From NCBI GenBank assembly GCA_964030785.1, contig OZ034978.1:16725953-16789952 (forward strand): a stretch of 64,000 bases of DNA. Reading direction: 5' to 3'. The notes beneath the pieces were generated by a model, which had not been told where the DNA came from, did no database searches, and saw only the letters and a program-made list of their open reading frames with translations. This DNA comes from Siderastrea siderea. Its lineage: Eukaryota > Cnidaria > Anthozoa > Scleractinia > Rhizangiidae. Numbering within the stretch: position 1 is the stretch's first letter; each line of letters starts with the position of its first letter. This document shows positions 1 through 11,277 of the stretch, in pieces. A program made the translations under genes and the position numbers.

Positions 1-331
1 TTTGTCGGAAACTCAGTCTTTCGGCGGTTTGCAGGGGTTCGTGCAAGTAAAACACAAAAGGATGATGATTAAAGATGTCCCCAGTTATTGTAGATCCGGA
101 ACGACCATGAGAAACTATTACAATGTTCCTTTGAGGTTGCTTGAAGTTTGCGTTCAAGGTCCGGAGTTCTAATTGGTGATCTTGAAAATCGGGATTTTCT
201 TTTTCGGTTTGTTTGACGAGCTCGAGCTGGTTCGATTTAAACAGCAAATTGTAATTGTCTAGAGCAGCATGGAGGCAAGTAACCAAAAAGATAAAGAGAG
301 AAGTCTTGATAAGAAGACACTTTTCCAGCTG
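1..331 (-). CDS. Carbohydrate sulfotransferase, 5' coding part (runs off left edge)
   Basis: Reading leftward from about 328 the frame stays open to the window edge. It shows a hydrophobic signal anchor (FIFLVTCLHAAL) and then the 5'-phosphosulfate-binding loop SHGRSGST followed by VFYLHEPLQ, the hallmark of Golgi carbohydrate sulfotransferases that move sulfate from PAPS to sugar chains. No in-frame ATG precedes the anchor; an in-frame TAG lies just upstream, next to an AG that could be a 3' splice site (CTTAGCAG|CTGG), so I infer an upstream first exon. It is about 90% identical by eye to the dead copy at 16907-18118, but without that copy's early stops in the part seen. The 3' half is outside the window, so whether the gene is intact is unknown. 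It faces away from the copy at 2573, making a head-to-head pair. Confidence 0.7.
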
Positions 332-2572
332 CTAAGTTCATCACCTGCAAGCTTGTGCAACAAATTGCTCGTCGATCCTTGGTTATGGATTCTAAATGTG
401 CTTTTAAGCCACCGTCTTCAATGTCACTAACAAGCGCTGGGCATTAAATTTCATCCTTGTCCTTCCAAATGAGTCAAAAATGATTATATTTGCCTCGCGT
501 TCAAATTCTTTACTTAAGCATATCAAAGGTGCACGAAAGAGAAATATAGGGATTTTGAATGATGGTGAGGACCCTCCACCTTCAGATTTTCAGCTTTAAC
601 AAATATCCATTAAAGGTTCCTGAAACATTCGCGAAAACGGGTAACGGAAAACTTTGTTCTTCATTCTTTAAACATGGGCACGAGGTGCGTGTAGAGCCAA
701 TTAATGACGTTTCGATCGGAAATATGGTGAAATTTATGAGGACAAGCTATGGATTTCACACCATTGCAGGGCGGACTGTGCGGTACCCCCACCCCCTCCC
801 TCACCAACTCCCCGACAACTTGTTAATGTAACATGTCTTCGCCAGAGCAAGGATAACGAGCAGCGTGACTACGTGACGGTTAATTATAGTGTGACATTAA
901 AATTGCGTGTGAAGTAAACGAAGCTCTTCGTTTCCCTTTTCTTCAAAGACAGCATATCCTAACACGGCTGTTTCTTGCATTTTTTATGTATTCGAGTCCT
1001 GACCGGCGTGAAAAAACTTGCAAAATATAATAGGTCTCTATTAGAATGCTTTGTCACATATCTGTTGTTGTTAATCTTGCGTTCGGTTTGAGATATTTTG
1101 AGCGTTGCGTTACATTGCGAAGGTTCAAGTTACAAGCAGCTGTCAACTATGCAAATTTGTTCCACTACGTGTTGAACCTTGAATAACCCCGAAGTAAAGT
1201 TTGGTATTTTGAAGATTTTACTCAAATTCCTTGATCATCACTGTAACTGGGATTTTTAATATTAGTTTCATTCAAGTCTTTCGTTTTAAAAGAATGATCT
1301 GAGATTATCAGCGAAGAGCTGTAGTTTGATTTCTTTGTCAACAAAAAAGATGCCTTGAATATCCTTATTGCTGCGTATGCTTATACATCTCCAAAACGAT
1401 GAGGAACAAATAGGAGGAAAGGGGGGTCTCCCTGCCTTACGTTTCTCCCCTTTCAGCATCAAAAGGTGCGGTAGAAAAGACATTGTTTGAAACACAACTT
1501 GAGATATCGAGAGATATGTTTATAAAATGTGTGAATCCACTAGATAAACGATGGTTTAAAGCCAAAAGCAGAAAGTGTACGGAAGCCGGGTTGTCGCTTC
1601 CAAGTTGTCGCTTCCCAGTTGTCGCTCCAACTGCGAAGCGACAACTGGTGACCCTTATAAAGATAGTCCTGCTTTTCACATAAGCAAATTGATTATGATG
1701 TGTAATATAAGGCAACACAATTTCTAATCGTTTGGCTATAGCTTTCGAAATCATTTTTTTACTCTTCATTAATTAAACATATTGGCCTAAAAGAGGATGT
1801 TTTTCTTCTGTCCAAGTCTTTTTTCTCCAGTGACGTTATAACAGCCTGTTTTTGTGAGTTTGATAATTGTCCACTCTCATAAGCATAATTTAAACTTTCT
1901 ACCATGAGGCTTCCCACGGTCTGCCAAAATGCCCTGTAAAATCATACTGTTAATCCATCGTAGCCTGGTGTTTTTTTTTCTCGAATGACTGAATACTTTT
2001 AAGATATAATTGGTCTTAATGTCGGCTATGAAACGTCGTATTGTATGTTTTATCATCATTATATTTATTGATTATTATTGTTATGCACATGAATAAGTGT
2101 TTGCACGTTATCAATAAAAACCGTAGAAAATTGTAATTTTTCCACTTTCTTCTTTGCAGTAGTTTTAGTTTGAATATTTTGTACCTTACCATTATCAATA
2201 CATGAAATGATCGTTCACAAATTATACACGTTTTTCTTTTATAGTTTTGCAGGCACTATGGTGATGGTTCAGTTTAACGCACCCACGACCAAGAAAATCC
2301 CGCAGAGTTGATCGACAATGGTAACACCTGTAGCTTAGGTATAATCTTTATTCGCCTCCAATCATTCCTTACAATAACAATGCTTCTTCTTAAATTAAAC
2401 TTACATGGCAGGAGATCCAGCTAGCTCTTTTGAGCTTTTTAAAGATCCCCCTTACACACGTTTAATCATTCTGCCACGCAGGATATTATTTGCATGAACG
2501 ATCGAATTGCTCAAATGCAAGCCATTCTGTGGTGAGAACTCGATAGTAAAAGCTAAAAGGATACCTTTTATA
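332..2572. other. Intergenic DNA between divergent sulfotransferases
   Basis: No gene is supported. The stretch is AT-rich, and near 1585-1650 it has short repeats of a GTTGTCGCTTCC-type motif with an inverted partner (GCGAAGCGACAAC), also present near 19420-19490. The last 150 bp before the downstream gene, ending in AAGGATACCTTTTATA, are shared by all plus-strand sulfotransferase copies and probably hold promoter and 5' UTR sequence. Confidence 0.5.
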
Positions 2573-3805
2573 ATGGTACGCTACAGGAAGCGAACAGTTT
2601 TTAAGCTTCTTCTTCTCACGATTCCTGCCCTTGTAATTATGGCTCTCTACTTGCCTGTTGCACAAGACAGTTTACCCATACTCAACTCAAACCAACATCA
2701 CGACACAAAGAACAAAGACAGTGTTAATTTCCAAAAGCAGCAATTTGATTGTGGAGCTGTAAACGCAAAACCTCGACAAAACATTTTAATAGTTGCTCAT
2801 GGCCGGTCCGGATCTACAATAACTGGCAACATGTTTAACCACCATCCTTCTGTGTTTTACTTGCACGAACCCCTGCAAACAGTCCAGCGACTGATGCCGA
2901 CCGCCAACATAAGCTATGGCAGCCTCATGGCAGATGTCTTGACAAACATTCTTCGCTGTAACTTCAGCAAGTCAGTTGTTAAAGATTTCGATCACTTCTA
3001 TCGCCAACCCGGTTGGCCAAGAGTTAGCCACGCCATTGGATCGCCACCTTTATGTCCATATGAAATGACAGATCCAAGATGGGACCCGAAGCTTTGCCCC
3101 CCAATGACCAGCGGATCTCTTGGAAGAGTTTGTCGAAACAACTACGAAATCACCGTGGCAAAAATAATCCTTGATCGCATCCCGGAAGGGAATATCAAAA
3201 ATCTATTTACCGCCTGCAGTCCACCGGATATCGATTGCAAAATTATATTTCTTGTCAGAGATCCACGCGCTGTGATTCCTTCAGCTCGAAGTACTTCGTT
3301 TTTTCACGACCCCATCAGCGATAAAGGTAGGAGCGGTTTACGACAGTTTAGCTACAAAACTTGTCAACAGACCGAGGAAAATTTAGCCTTTGTCAAAAAA
3401 CTCCCACTCTGCTGGAGAAACCGCATCATGATCCAAAGGTATGAAGACTTTGCTATGAACCCACTCAAGGGGCTGTCGCGTCTCTTTGAGTTCGCTGGGT
3501 TGCCTGTGCTGGAGAGCGTGAAAACATGGTTGAACAAAACAACGCACCCAACTAATACAAATCGAGACGAATTGTGCAGAGGTGTTTTCTTACCTTTTTG
3601 TACAATAGATGACGCATCTGCAGCTGTAAACAGATGGCGCTGGTTGGTCCCCCCTTGTGAAATTGATATCATTGAACATTACTGCAAACATGTAATGTGG
3701 ATGACGGGGTATAAACCCATTGAACGGTCGTACGAGCTAATGTCTAATATTAGTATCCCCCAGATTAACAAAGATTACGAGGCGAAAGGATGGTTTCATG
3801 GCTAA
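2573..3805 (+). CDS. Carbohydrate sulfotransferase, copy 1 (intact, about 410 aa)
   Basis: Single-exon type II membrane protein expected in the Golgi, transferring sulfate from PAPS to a glycan. The start MVRYRKRTVF has a good context (A at -3, G at +4) and sits just before the signal anchor (LLLLTIPALVIMALYL, about residues 11-28). An upstream in-frame ATG at 2507 would add 22 residues before the anchor and is less likely. The sulfotransferase domain follows: AHGRSGST (5'-PSB loop), FYLHEPLQ, then FLVRDPRAVIPSARS (3'-phosphate-binding motif) and IMIQRYEDF. Several N-glycosylation sequons occur (NISYG, NFSKS, NKTTH, NISIP). Size fits the CHST Gal/GlcNAc/GalNAc-6-O family (about 400 aa), but the acceptor sugar cannot be told from sequence. 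It carries the 3' type shared with copy 48885-50114. Confidence 0.9.
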   Translation: MVRYRKRTVFKLLLLTIPALVIMALYLPVAQDSLPILNSNQHHDTKNKDSVNFQKQQFDCGAVNAKPRQNILIVAHGRSGSTITGNMFNHHPSVFYLHEPLQTVQRLMPTANISYGSLMADVLTNILRCNFSKSVVKDFDHFYRQPGWPRVSHAIGSPPLCPYEMTDPRWDPKLCPPMTSGSLGRVCRNNYEITVAKIILDRIPEGNIKNLFTACSPPDIDCKIIFLVRDPRAVIPSARSTSFFHDPISDKGRSGLRQFSYKTCQQTEENLAFVKKLPLCWRNRIMIQRYEDFAMNPLKGLSRLFEFAGLPVLESVKTWLNKTTHPTNTNRDELCRGVFLPFCTIDDASAAVNRWRWLVPPCEIDIIEHYCKHVMWMTGYKPIERSYELMSNISIPQINKDYEAKGWFHG

Positions 3806-3994
3806 GATTTATCTCTTCTTTCTTTTAAAGGAGGGCTTACAGTTGAATGCTGTCTTTTCCAACATTTAAGTTGTTTTCTTAATTATCTCCTGGGGGTTTA
3901 AACTTATTCAAAATGCCATTATTAGTACTGTCGTGCAAGGTCCGGTATACCTGTGACTATTTAATCACGATTTTTGAAGTGCACATTAAAAAGA

Positions 3995-4000
3995 AATAAA
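3995..4000 (+). terminator. Polyadenylation signal AATAAA of copy 1
   Basis: A canonical AATAAA lies 190 bp after the stop codon of the 2573-3805 gene. At the matching place copy 5 reads AATAAG and copy 4 AATTAA, so only copy 1 keeps the consensus hexamer. Confidence 0.55.
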
Positions 4001-4009
4001 GGAGGGATT

Positions 4010-5531
4010 ATCAATATGACAAAAATTGAGAAATAGTAAGAATTAAAAATTTTTCAGAATTAAAATTTAAAGTTGATAATTAACAGATGCACACCATAAC
4101 AGTCTCGATTCAAAACAATGAATTTCAGCAAAGCCAAGAGATTTTCAAGCAAGAGTCTATCCCCATACAAATACAAGCCTTAGTCCATAGGTAATGCCTC
4201 TCCGGTTATTTTTAGATCGACTCATAGGTCGTGGAGTCCTAAGAGGGTTAAGCAATATCTTCAAGTAACAGAGTCTATCCCCCATACAAGCCTTATTCCA
4301 AAAGTAAAGCTTCTCAGGTTATTAATCGGCTGTCGCCATAGCAACAGCCGGTTTATAAAATGGGCCGGGTGTTTTTTTTTGGTCACTTGTCTTAGTCATC
4401 CGGTTTTGTCTCGGCCAACACAGTCTCCATAAACTTCCGCTTTTCTCCTGACGATTACCTCAAACTCCCGCTTCCGGTGACGACGTCATGATTTCGTCAC
4501 CCAACGTAAACAAAAGCGAAGTGTGTGACATCGCACCAACAACGTTAGTCCTACTACAGCAACGTTTCATACTTATTACACACAGACAAACCGCTGTTAG
4601 CCTTGTGGAAGCGGTTTAAGTAGCGGTTCGTGTCTTACATACAATGCATGCGCATCAAAGGTATTAAACTGGTGAACTGCTAATTTGTCTACTTCGTTAC
4701 TTATATGACACAGATAAACCGCTGTTAACCTTGTGGTAGCGGTTTAAGTAGTGGTTCGTGTCTTACATATAAGACATGCGCAACAAAGGTATTACTACTG
4801 GTATGTCTACGTTCGTTACTTATATGACAGATAAATTGCTGTTAACAATGAGGCAGCAGTTTAGGTAGCGTATATTACATACAACACACGCGCAACTAAG
4901 TTCGACTCAATTCTTACTAATACATTAAACTTTCCCTAAAGCAAATAAGAATTTCACAGCTTGATAAACACGGACTCGTCAAATCGTGACCCTCCACATT
5001 GAATAACTTTATTGACAGCGGAATCCTTACAACATAGAGAAGAGAAAGCACCACTCTGAATTTTGCAAATTCTAGCACATATTTAGTTTTTTTCGTTTAC
5101 CTTTTTTCGTTTCCAAACCTTTTGTTCGCTTTTAGTAAAGATCCTTTCGATTTTCAATTTAACTGAATCGTTACAAATTCCGAGTCAACTTGTTTACTTT
5201 TGCATGGGGATTGCAATCCGAATTTAAATGTCACGTGCACGCGCTTTCATTGTTCCTTTCTTGTGCGCGCGCTTTACCTGCGCATTTTTCAGTTAGGTTT
5301 TTGCATGGCGCAACGCGTATATTCCTGCACACTGAAGAAGGGCTATGCCCGAAACCGGGGGTGGGGTGGGTCAGAACAGCCGGTTAGAATGCCCATTTGG
5401 CTTTCTTGTTGTCAGATCGACTCGGTAGATCGTGGATTCCTAAGAGGATTAAGCAATAGCCAATCATATGAGGAGAGTGTTTTCTGCGTAAATAACCCTC
5501 GCGCAGAGCCGCGCGTTCTCACTGTAGCAAA
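4010..5531. other. Non-coding stretch with repeats
   Basis: No gene is supported. A roughly 50-bp motif at 4212-4262 recurs diverged at 5413-5463 (GATCGACTC..GATCGTGGA..CCTAAGAGG..TTAAGCAATA). The tandem repeats at 4571-4890 are listed separately. Open frames at 5190-5568 overlap each other, lack family resemblance and are probably chance. Confidence 0.45.
4571..4890. repeat. Three diverged ~120-bp tandem repeats with a hairpin
   Basis: Three units start near 4571, 4700 and 4819. Each holds an inverted repeat around AAACCGCT and AGCGGTTT separated by about 14 bp, followed by a stretch like TAGCGGTTCGTGTCTTACAT and a MATGCGCAACAAAG-like end. In the third unit the stem letters have changed on both sides (AAATTGCTG with CAGCAGTTT), leaving one compensated pair and one G-T pair. 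Confidence 0.7.
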
Positions 5532-5826
5532 ATGGCGGGCGACGCGGAGAGTCAAGATCTCACGTTGACCATACGTTTTGTGGTCGAACGCGAAAATAAC
5601 GAAGTTTCTGTCCCAAACACGTCAGGGAGATGTCGCTGGAAGAAAAATCGCCTTTCCTGGTTTCACTTAGAGGACAGATCTGAAGACTACTCGAGCAGTG
5701 AAGCTGAAAGTTCTAGTTCCAGTGAGGAAGATAAAACACAAACTGTGATCAGAAGCCACAAAACAATTTGGGGTTGTGAGCCATTGGACCCGTATCGGAC
5801 AGGTACGAAGTATGACAACAGACCTG
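5532..5826 (+). pseudogene. Open exon-like frame cut by a 7.4-kb insertion
   Basis: An ATG in strong context (AAAATGGCG) opens a frame that begins MAGDAESQ, has a basic patch GRCRWKKNRL and an acidic serine run (SSSEAESSSSSEED), and reaches TGTKYDNRP. The 16 bases TATGACAACAGACCTG at 5811-5826 recur exactly at 13243-13258, beyond the retroelement. Past that second copy the same frame continues for about seven residues to a strong splice donor (GGT|GTGAGT at 13281). I infer a first coding exon split by a retroelement. I do not recognise the protein; it could also be a decayed fragment rather than a recent live gene. Confidence 0.45.
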
Positions 5827-6160
5827 TAAGCACAAACTGCCCGCATCGCGCAGGCACTTAAAAGTACTGTATATGACAAAACTAAATCATGTGAAACAAG
5901 AATAAATAGATAATAAAGGAATAAATCCCCCAATTTGTATGACCTCGCTCATCACGAGTCCGTCTATTGCTCAGTGGTAGAGACCTGTAGCACAGTCACC
6001 TCTCACATTTGGATCTACATCTACATTTACATCTACATTTTATTATGGCCAAGGCGGTGGAGTTTTCCAGGCGGCAAAGAGAGACCTAATTATTACTCAT
6101 CGCCCAGACGTTGACTCTGATTGCGAGATCATCTGGTCTCAATGCCAGTTGGCTGGAATA
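5827..6160 (+). mobile_element. LINE endonuclease fragment
   Basis: At about 6050-6163 the + strand reads YGQGGGVF, then RDLIITHRPDVDSDCEIIW, the GGGVF and EI(I/L)W landmarks of the endonuclease domain of CR1/L2-type LINEs. It stops at the edge of the YR element at 6161. A stretch at 5967-5985 (ATTGCTCAGTGGTAGAG) looks like a tRNA A box, but I see no matching B box. With its 16-bp flanking direct repeat this LINE-like material may be what first inserted into the exon at 5532. Confidence 0.5.
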
Positions 6161-6601
6161 AATAGCATACTATTCGCGGCAGTTCCTTTCACGCTCGCTA
6201 ATAAGAGATGGAGATATGCGACCGCGCTTTGTGAGTTGGACGTGAAAAAAAGGATGGGGTAAGGGGGAGGGAAAGCGAAAAGCGCGGAGGTTAATGGAGG
6301 AGAGCGTGAAAGGAAGCGACATGCCACGGCTGCTGATATCCGAAGGATTCTAACGCGAACTGGGCCGAAATGATATGCAGAGCTCTTATTTATACTCCCG
6401 CTGTAAGGGACTGGCGCGAATAGCATACTATTCGCGGCAGTCCCTTTCACGCTCGCTAATAAGAGATGGAGATATGCTCCCGCACTAAGACGTCCAACGT
6501 TTAATACGGCCTAAAGACCCTAGAAGTCTGCCAATACTTAAACATCACACACATCAGGTCCCACACTTAAACTAGAAAATCCCAACCAGCCAAAGCTCAA
6601 C

Positions 6602-7910
6602 CTAAGACGAAGCGCTGGCGGGAAAGGCGACAGCAAAATGGACGAGGCTGTTCAAGTCAGTGTAAGAATCTGCAAGGGTCTGGGTAGAAGGAACGTGACG
6701 AGACAATAACTCTGAAGGTCCTTGGGGACGTAAAACTTGCGCAACTTTCAAATAGTGAGACGCTGTAGGAGCGTGGCGCCAACCAACATGTTCCATAATG
6801 TCTGCAAGCTGACTACCCGAAAGGGCTAGAGTGATGGCTAAGCCGGCTCTAAAGCTGTGCAAAGTTTCTCCGTTGTAAATTTTTACCTCCTGTAGATAGC
6901 AACGGAGTCGCGACTGCAAAGTGGAGTTAGCAATTTGCTTATTTTGGATCTTCCCTGCAGAGCTGAGAGGGCGAAACAAGTAACCAGCCAATAGATCCAC
7001 AGAAAGCGCGGAGGAGATGGCGACGTAAAGCTCTATGGCCTTAACAGGACAAAGAGACAATCGGAATGGCGACGAATGCCGAAAAGATTGGCGGAGCCAT
7101 CCCTGAGGGATTTACCCCAGACGTGATTGAACAGGAGACCATCGTTTCGCGGAAACCGCATTATTTCTTGGGTCTTAACCAGAGTAAGATCATTTGCTCG
7201 ATCCCCGCTGAAAAAGAGCGCTTTAAACAAAGCAGCGTCTCTCGCGTAGACAAACAGCTGGGAAGCAGTAATGCCAGAAACTAACATTTTTTCCTGGATA
7301 AGACGGGACAGCTGAACGATTTTGACGAGGAAGAGTGGTGTCGCCTGCTTAGGGGTAACAGCAGCTTGCAACTCTTCAGACGTGAAGGCGTTAAGGTAGG
7401 CTTTGACTTCCGCCGAAGCTGCAGGGATTCCTAAGCCCAGAGCGGAGTTCCAATCCCCTTCCCTCCCTGCTTCTTTAAAAATGGCCCTGAGCTTTCCAAT
7501 GTAGGAATCGACGGTAGCATAAGAAAGGCGAACAGGGCAACCACAGCTATGCAGCTGATGCTTTCCTAGGTATGGACAAGAGGTAACATGGACTTGTGTT
7601 TTCCCTCGGGAATCTTTCCAAGCAAGAAATCGACAAACATCTTTAGGGGTCGCGGAAAACAGGGTCTTATTCCCCGGCAGAGAACCCAAAAAGGCGGAGA
7701 ACTCCTTCTTCATGGAGTTTTTTGTTTGGCGTAAGCGGTGGACAAAGCAATGCCTTGCAATTGGTCGAGACGGTTATCTATTGCAGAAATATCCGGGGCA
7801 ACCGAAAGAGGTTGGCAAGTGGAAAGGGCAGGTCTCTTGAATCCGCACATCTGGCAAAATCGGAAATCCTGATCATTCGGATATTTGCATTCTGGACATT
7901 GGACAGCAGG
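6602..7910 (-). pseudogene. Tyrosine recombinase of the YR element (frameshifted)
   Basis: From right to left: a zinc ribbon (CPECKYPNDQDFRFCQMCG, near 7900-7840), an N-terminal helical domain (FSAFLGSLPGNK..), then the recombinase core with its first arginine in SGDRANDL, the H-x-x-R box in LHSFRAGL, the HVGWRH segment and the catalytic tyrosine in SHYLKV. These are the conserved residues of the integrase/YR family, which integrates the cDNA without target duplication. There are two apparent one-base shifts, near 7695 (between ribbon and core) and near 7050 (between the arginine and the H-x-x-R box), so no full enzyme can be made. Confidence 0.8.
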
Positions 7911-8098
7911 AACAAAAATGCGGGGAACTGGGGGAAGGCCCTATCGAAAAATAGAGCAGGAAAGAATTAATAAAAGTTTAAGGAAAATTACGGGCAGAAA
8001 ACAACAGACGAAACAAAGATGTCAAATAATTTTATTAACAAAAAACAGCTAGGAAAACAAGCAAAGCATGAAAGAAAGAAGACGGAAAAATCCGATCC

Positions 8099-10290
8099 TC
8101 AAAGTTCCAACGATCTGAAACGTCTGAAGACTTCTTTACACAGGGTCGATACGAAACGCCCATAAATCCCAAGGTAGAGGCCAGAAATCTTGATAGCCAC
8201 TCTTGGAGGGTGGGTGTTTTGCAGACTTGATGGACAACAATGTGGGAGAAGAGCCCACCAAAAACGACGAGGCCGAACATCCGGAACCACTATGGTAAAC
8301 GAGACGCGAAAGGAGGACGAGAAGCGGAGAACATTGGGGATGAGGCAGATGGGCGGAAAAACGTACGGATTGGAGAACAGTTGAGGAGGGTGAATGTCGG
8401 GCGATTGGCTAAACACGTTAACACCAGAGAAACCAGGGGTAGGGTGTGGAGAAAAGAATGGCAGCATTACACCAGTCGAGGAGCGCATGACATTGGACGG
8501 AAGAGCCATGAGATCAACTGAATGACCATTTGGACCACCAAACGCGTCTTGTAGTCGCTTCCAACAACTGACAGACAGACGGGAATCCGCTAGGGAGAGA
8601 GAGCGAGAAGGCTGCTCGGCAAGGTTGTTGGTAGAAGGAACGTGGAAGAGGCGAAGAATGCAGTTAGTGGACATCAGAGCCTCGAAGATGGACTTCAACG
8701 CGTCCGACAAGGCATGGGACCTAGCGGATTGGCTGTTCCAGGCATGAAATAACGCGGAACTGTCAACGTAAACATCAACTCTTGAGTCCTTGATAGTTGC
8801 ATCAAAAGACGAAAGTGCATTGCTAAGAGCCAGAGCTTCCTTGACTGCAATATCAGACGATAAAATTTCCACAGGCCAGTAGTCAGAAGCATAAAGGGGA
8901 ACTGCGGTTGGATTTAGCACGCCAGCCCAGTGATAGGAAGAGGCATCAGTGTACATGACAAATTGGTGGTGTCGCTCCGATCGCCCTGGAAGGAACCCTG
9001 ACCAGGACTTGAGAAAAAGCCAGTGCTCAATTTCACGGCGCAGAGGAACTGACAAAGGGAGTGGCCTAGAAGAGCGAGAGGCACGCGAAATAGCCAAGTT
9101 GATCTCGTTAGTGAATAACCTGGCGCCAGGCACTGCCATAGACATTGACATACACTTTCCTGCTAATCTTTGCAAGTCAGTCATAGAAACCTGGTTGGAA
9201 TCCAGGATCGCTTCGACAAGAGAAATGAACTTCTGCTTCTTATCTGGAAGAAGACGAAAGGCCTGCAAGCGGGAGTCGCACTCATACCCAAGAAAAGGAA
9301 CTGATTGTGATGGCTGAAGGATGGATTTCTGAAGCCCAATACAGTAACCCAGTTTGATTAACGTATAACAGACCAAGAAGGACGCAATATGGGCACTAAC
9401 GAGGTTCAGTTTGTCCGGATCAAGGGACTTCACGAGATTGGAATCACGAGTTAAACGAATCTGCGAGGAATGACGGCCATCAATGTACAAGGAACAAGGG
9501 ATGCGAATGGAACGAAAGTAGTGGGAAACAAGAAGGCCAGTGGAATGATACACGAAGGCCGATAACTTCCAACCAAAAGGGATGGTATTACTGGTGAAGT
9601 ACCACCCATTCCACTCAAATCCAAAGTACGTCCTGCTGGATGTGGCAAGCAGGATGTGATCACATCTAGATTTATCATCGCACACAGTTTGATAGGCGTC
9701 CTTACTGACATATAAGAGAAGTTGATGAAGATGGTCAAGAGAAAACGGCCGATCATCCATCCACAAATTCAAAAACCTATTGTCATTACAAAGTCTAGGC
9801 TTTGAGGGTTCAGCCGTGAGGGTCATGACGAGGTGAGGAGGATCAACCTCGCCCACCTTGTCCCAAACCGAAATGGCACCAGTAGAGAGGCGTTGCAAAA
9901 TCGTGTCAGCAATGAACTTGGCAAAAGGTGCACAAGACTTGTGATTTTAAAAGATCCGCTGGGGTGGGGAGGCCGAGTCAAAATGTTCGCCCTTGAAGTT
10001 GCCTTTAAAGTGCCTGAAATAGCGCTGTACTTGCACCTTATTCTCCAGCCAATCCAGAACATTCCGGGATAGAGGAGAGGAGATTGAAGCAGCTATATTT
10101 TCCCACTCCTGCAGATGGTGATGCAACTGACCGCCAAGAAAACTAGCAGGGTCTGGGAAGGCAAGCATAGTGACGTCCGCTGAAACGTCACCACGGGGAA
10201 CACTATCTACCCAATCCGAAGCCAAGTGAGAATTATAAGGCTTAGGGGACTGAAGCCCGGGCTGTAGGGACTTGCCATCGTGACGCACCC
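8099..10290 (-). pseudogene. Reverse transcriptase-RNase H of the YR element
   Basis: The N-terminal part (10290 to about 9945; ..SSPLSRNVLDWLENK..) and the catalytic part (9898-8099) are in different frames, so there is a shift near 9945. The catalytic part shows LCNDNRFLN, the FGWKLSAF segment, and an active-site box that reads YIDG where RTs have YxDD. RNase H features follow (FVMYTDASSYHWAG, DVYVDSSALFHAW), then the DIRS-type tail DLMALPSN..LPFFSPHPTPG. Loss of the second catalytic aspartate alone would inactivate it. RTs of this kind copy the element RNA in the cell. Confidence 0.82.
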
Positions 10291-10505
10291 ATGAAATACT
10301 GTGTTGTTTGACGGATAGCGGGTCAAAAGAATCCGGGGACTCCCATGCCGGAACGGTGTGGGAGATTTTGTAACGCTTGGAGGGAGGCTGGAAAAGAAAA
10401 AAAGGGGAAAAAAGAACTGAAACTTAAATCCGAAAAAGGTCCAAGAAGAACGCAAATAAGAAACGAAACGAAAAAGATATAAAAGTGTCCTAAGAAACGA
10501 AACTG

Positions 10506-10520
10506 CCCCCCCCCCCCCCC
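10506..10520 (+). repeat. Poly-C tract
   Basis: About 15 consecutive C bases lie between ORF1 and the RT of the YR element; length is likely to be unstable in sequencing and in vivo. Confidence 0.8.
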
Positions 10521-10732
10521 AGACAACAAACTGTAAAATAAAACAAAGGAAAAACAGGGAACATGAAGTACTAAAAGAATAGCGAGAAAAACAATCTGAA
10601 CAAAACAATTCAAAGGAATCACTCTTTATTAATTCCACAACGTGACGAATGTGGTACAAGCATTACGCATTAAGCATACCAAGCAAAAAACGTACAATTA
10701 ATTACAATTACAGATCAGAAGGGAGAAATTAT

Positions 10733-11277
10733 TTATTGCCCTCCAGGAGGCGGCAGAAGGGGGCGAGGACGCGACTGTGGGTAACTTCGGTTATTAAACC
10801 GCTTAAAACATCTGGAAGCCATGTGGCCAGGCGAACCACATGCTCAGTAAAAGATCCTTGGACGTCTGGCCGTTGGACGAGCAGATGCCTGAGCGGAAGT
10901 TCTGCTGGAGCCAGAAGCGGGACCGGGGGCAGAAGACTTAAAGGACTTATCCACTTTGGCCACGGCCTCAAGAACTTTTGCGTACTCCTTATCCGCCAAA
11001 AGGGCTACAAAATACGCTTTGAATTGCTTCTTCGAGACAGGTAACTTCTCTCTAAGCGTACAGGCTATGGCGTCAAAGGTTGGAGCCTTCTCGTGCCCTG
11101 ACAGTTTGGCGGCTGTAGCTAGCTGCTCTGCCATGGCCAGGGCGTCATATTTGTCAAAATCCTCCTCTCTTCTGAATCCGTATTGGGTAATTCTAGACAG
11201 GCGAGCTGGGACATCAGAGAGACTGCCAGCATCCTCTAGGGATTTAATCCTGGCGGAAGCTGCGCAAGGAGGTCATC
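10733..11277 (-). pseudogene. Gag-like ORF1 body with zinc knuckle (YR element)
   Basis: The frame starts after a good 3' splice site (TTTTTTCAG at 11278-11286). A one-base shift near 11245 separates its first 10 residues from the main frame, which reads RIKSLEDAGSLSD.. and AMAEQLATAAKLSG. It ends in a zinc knuckle with the order C-GSPG-H-MASR-C, but a TGA stands just before it and the first knuckle cysteine is a tyrosine. A proline-rich tail ends at 10733. This is the position expected for the nucleic-acid-binding gag of DIRS/Ngaro elements. Confidence 0.6.

Larger units (their letters stand above)
1..3805. repeat. Segmental duplication A (pairs with 17795-21580)
   Basis: The whole head-to-head unit (minus-strand sulfotransferase 5' end, intergenic DNA, plus-strand sulfotransferase) recurs in the same order at 17795-21580. 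Large differences are two: this copy lacks about 325 bp present at 18388-18712, and it holds about 305 bp at 785-1090 that are absent at 18903. The intergenic part 332-2572 contains no convincing gene. Short open frames there are not conserved in the sister copy. Confidence 0.85.

Noticed and set aside
559..831. 90-codon frame upstream of copy 1
   Set aside because: The homologous region at 18700-18905 is interrupted and shifted; not conserved as protein.
3364..3672. 102-codon minus-strand frame inside each sulfotransferase
   Set aside because: Appears in every copy because the sense strand is conserved; it is an antisense shadow.
5190..5568. Overlapping 65- and 122-codon frames
   Set aside because: No domain, no conserved copy, and they overlap each other in different frames.
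5960..6010. tRNA gene
   Set aside because: An A-box-like stretch is present but no B box, no cloverleaf; at most a SINE or tRNA relic.
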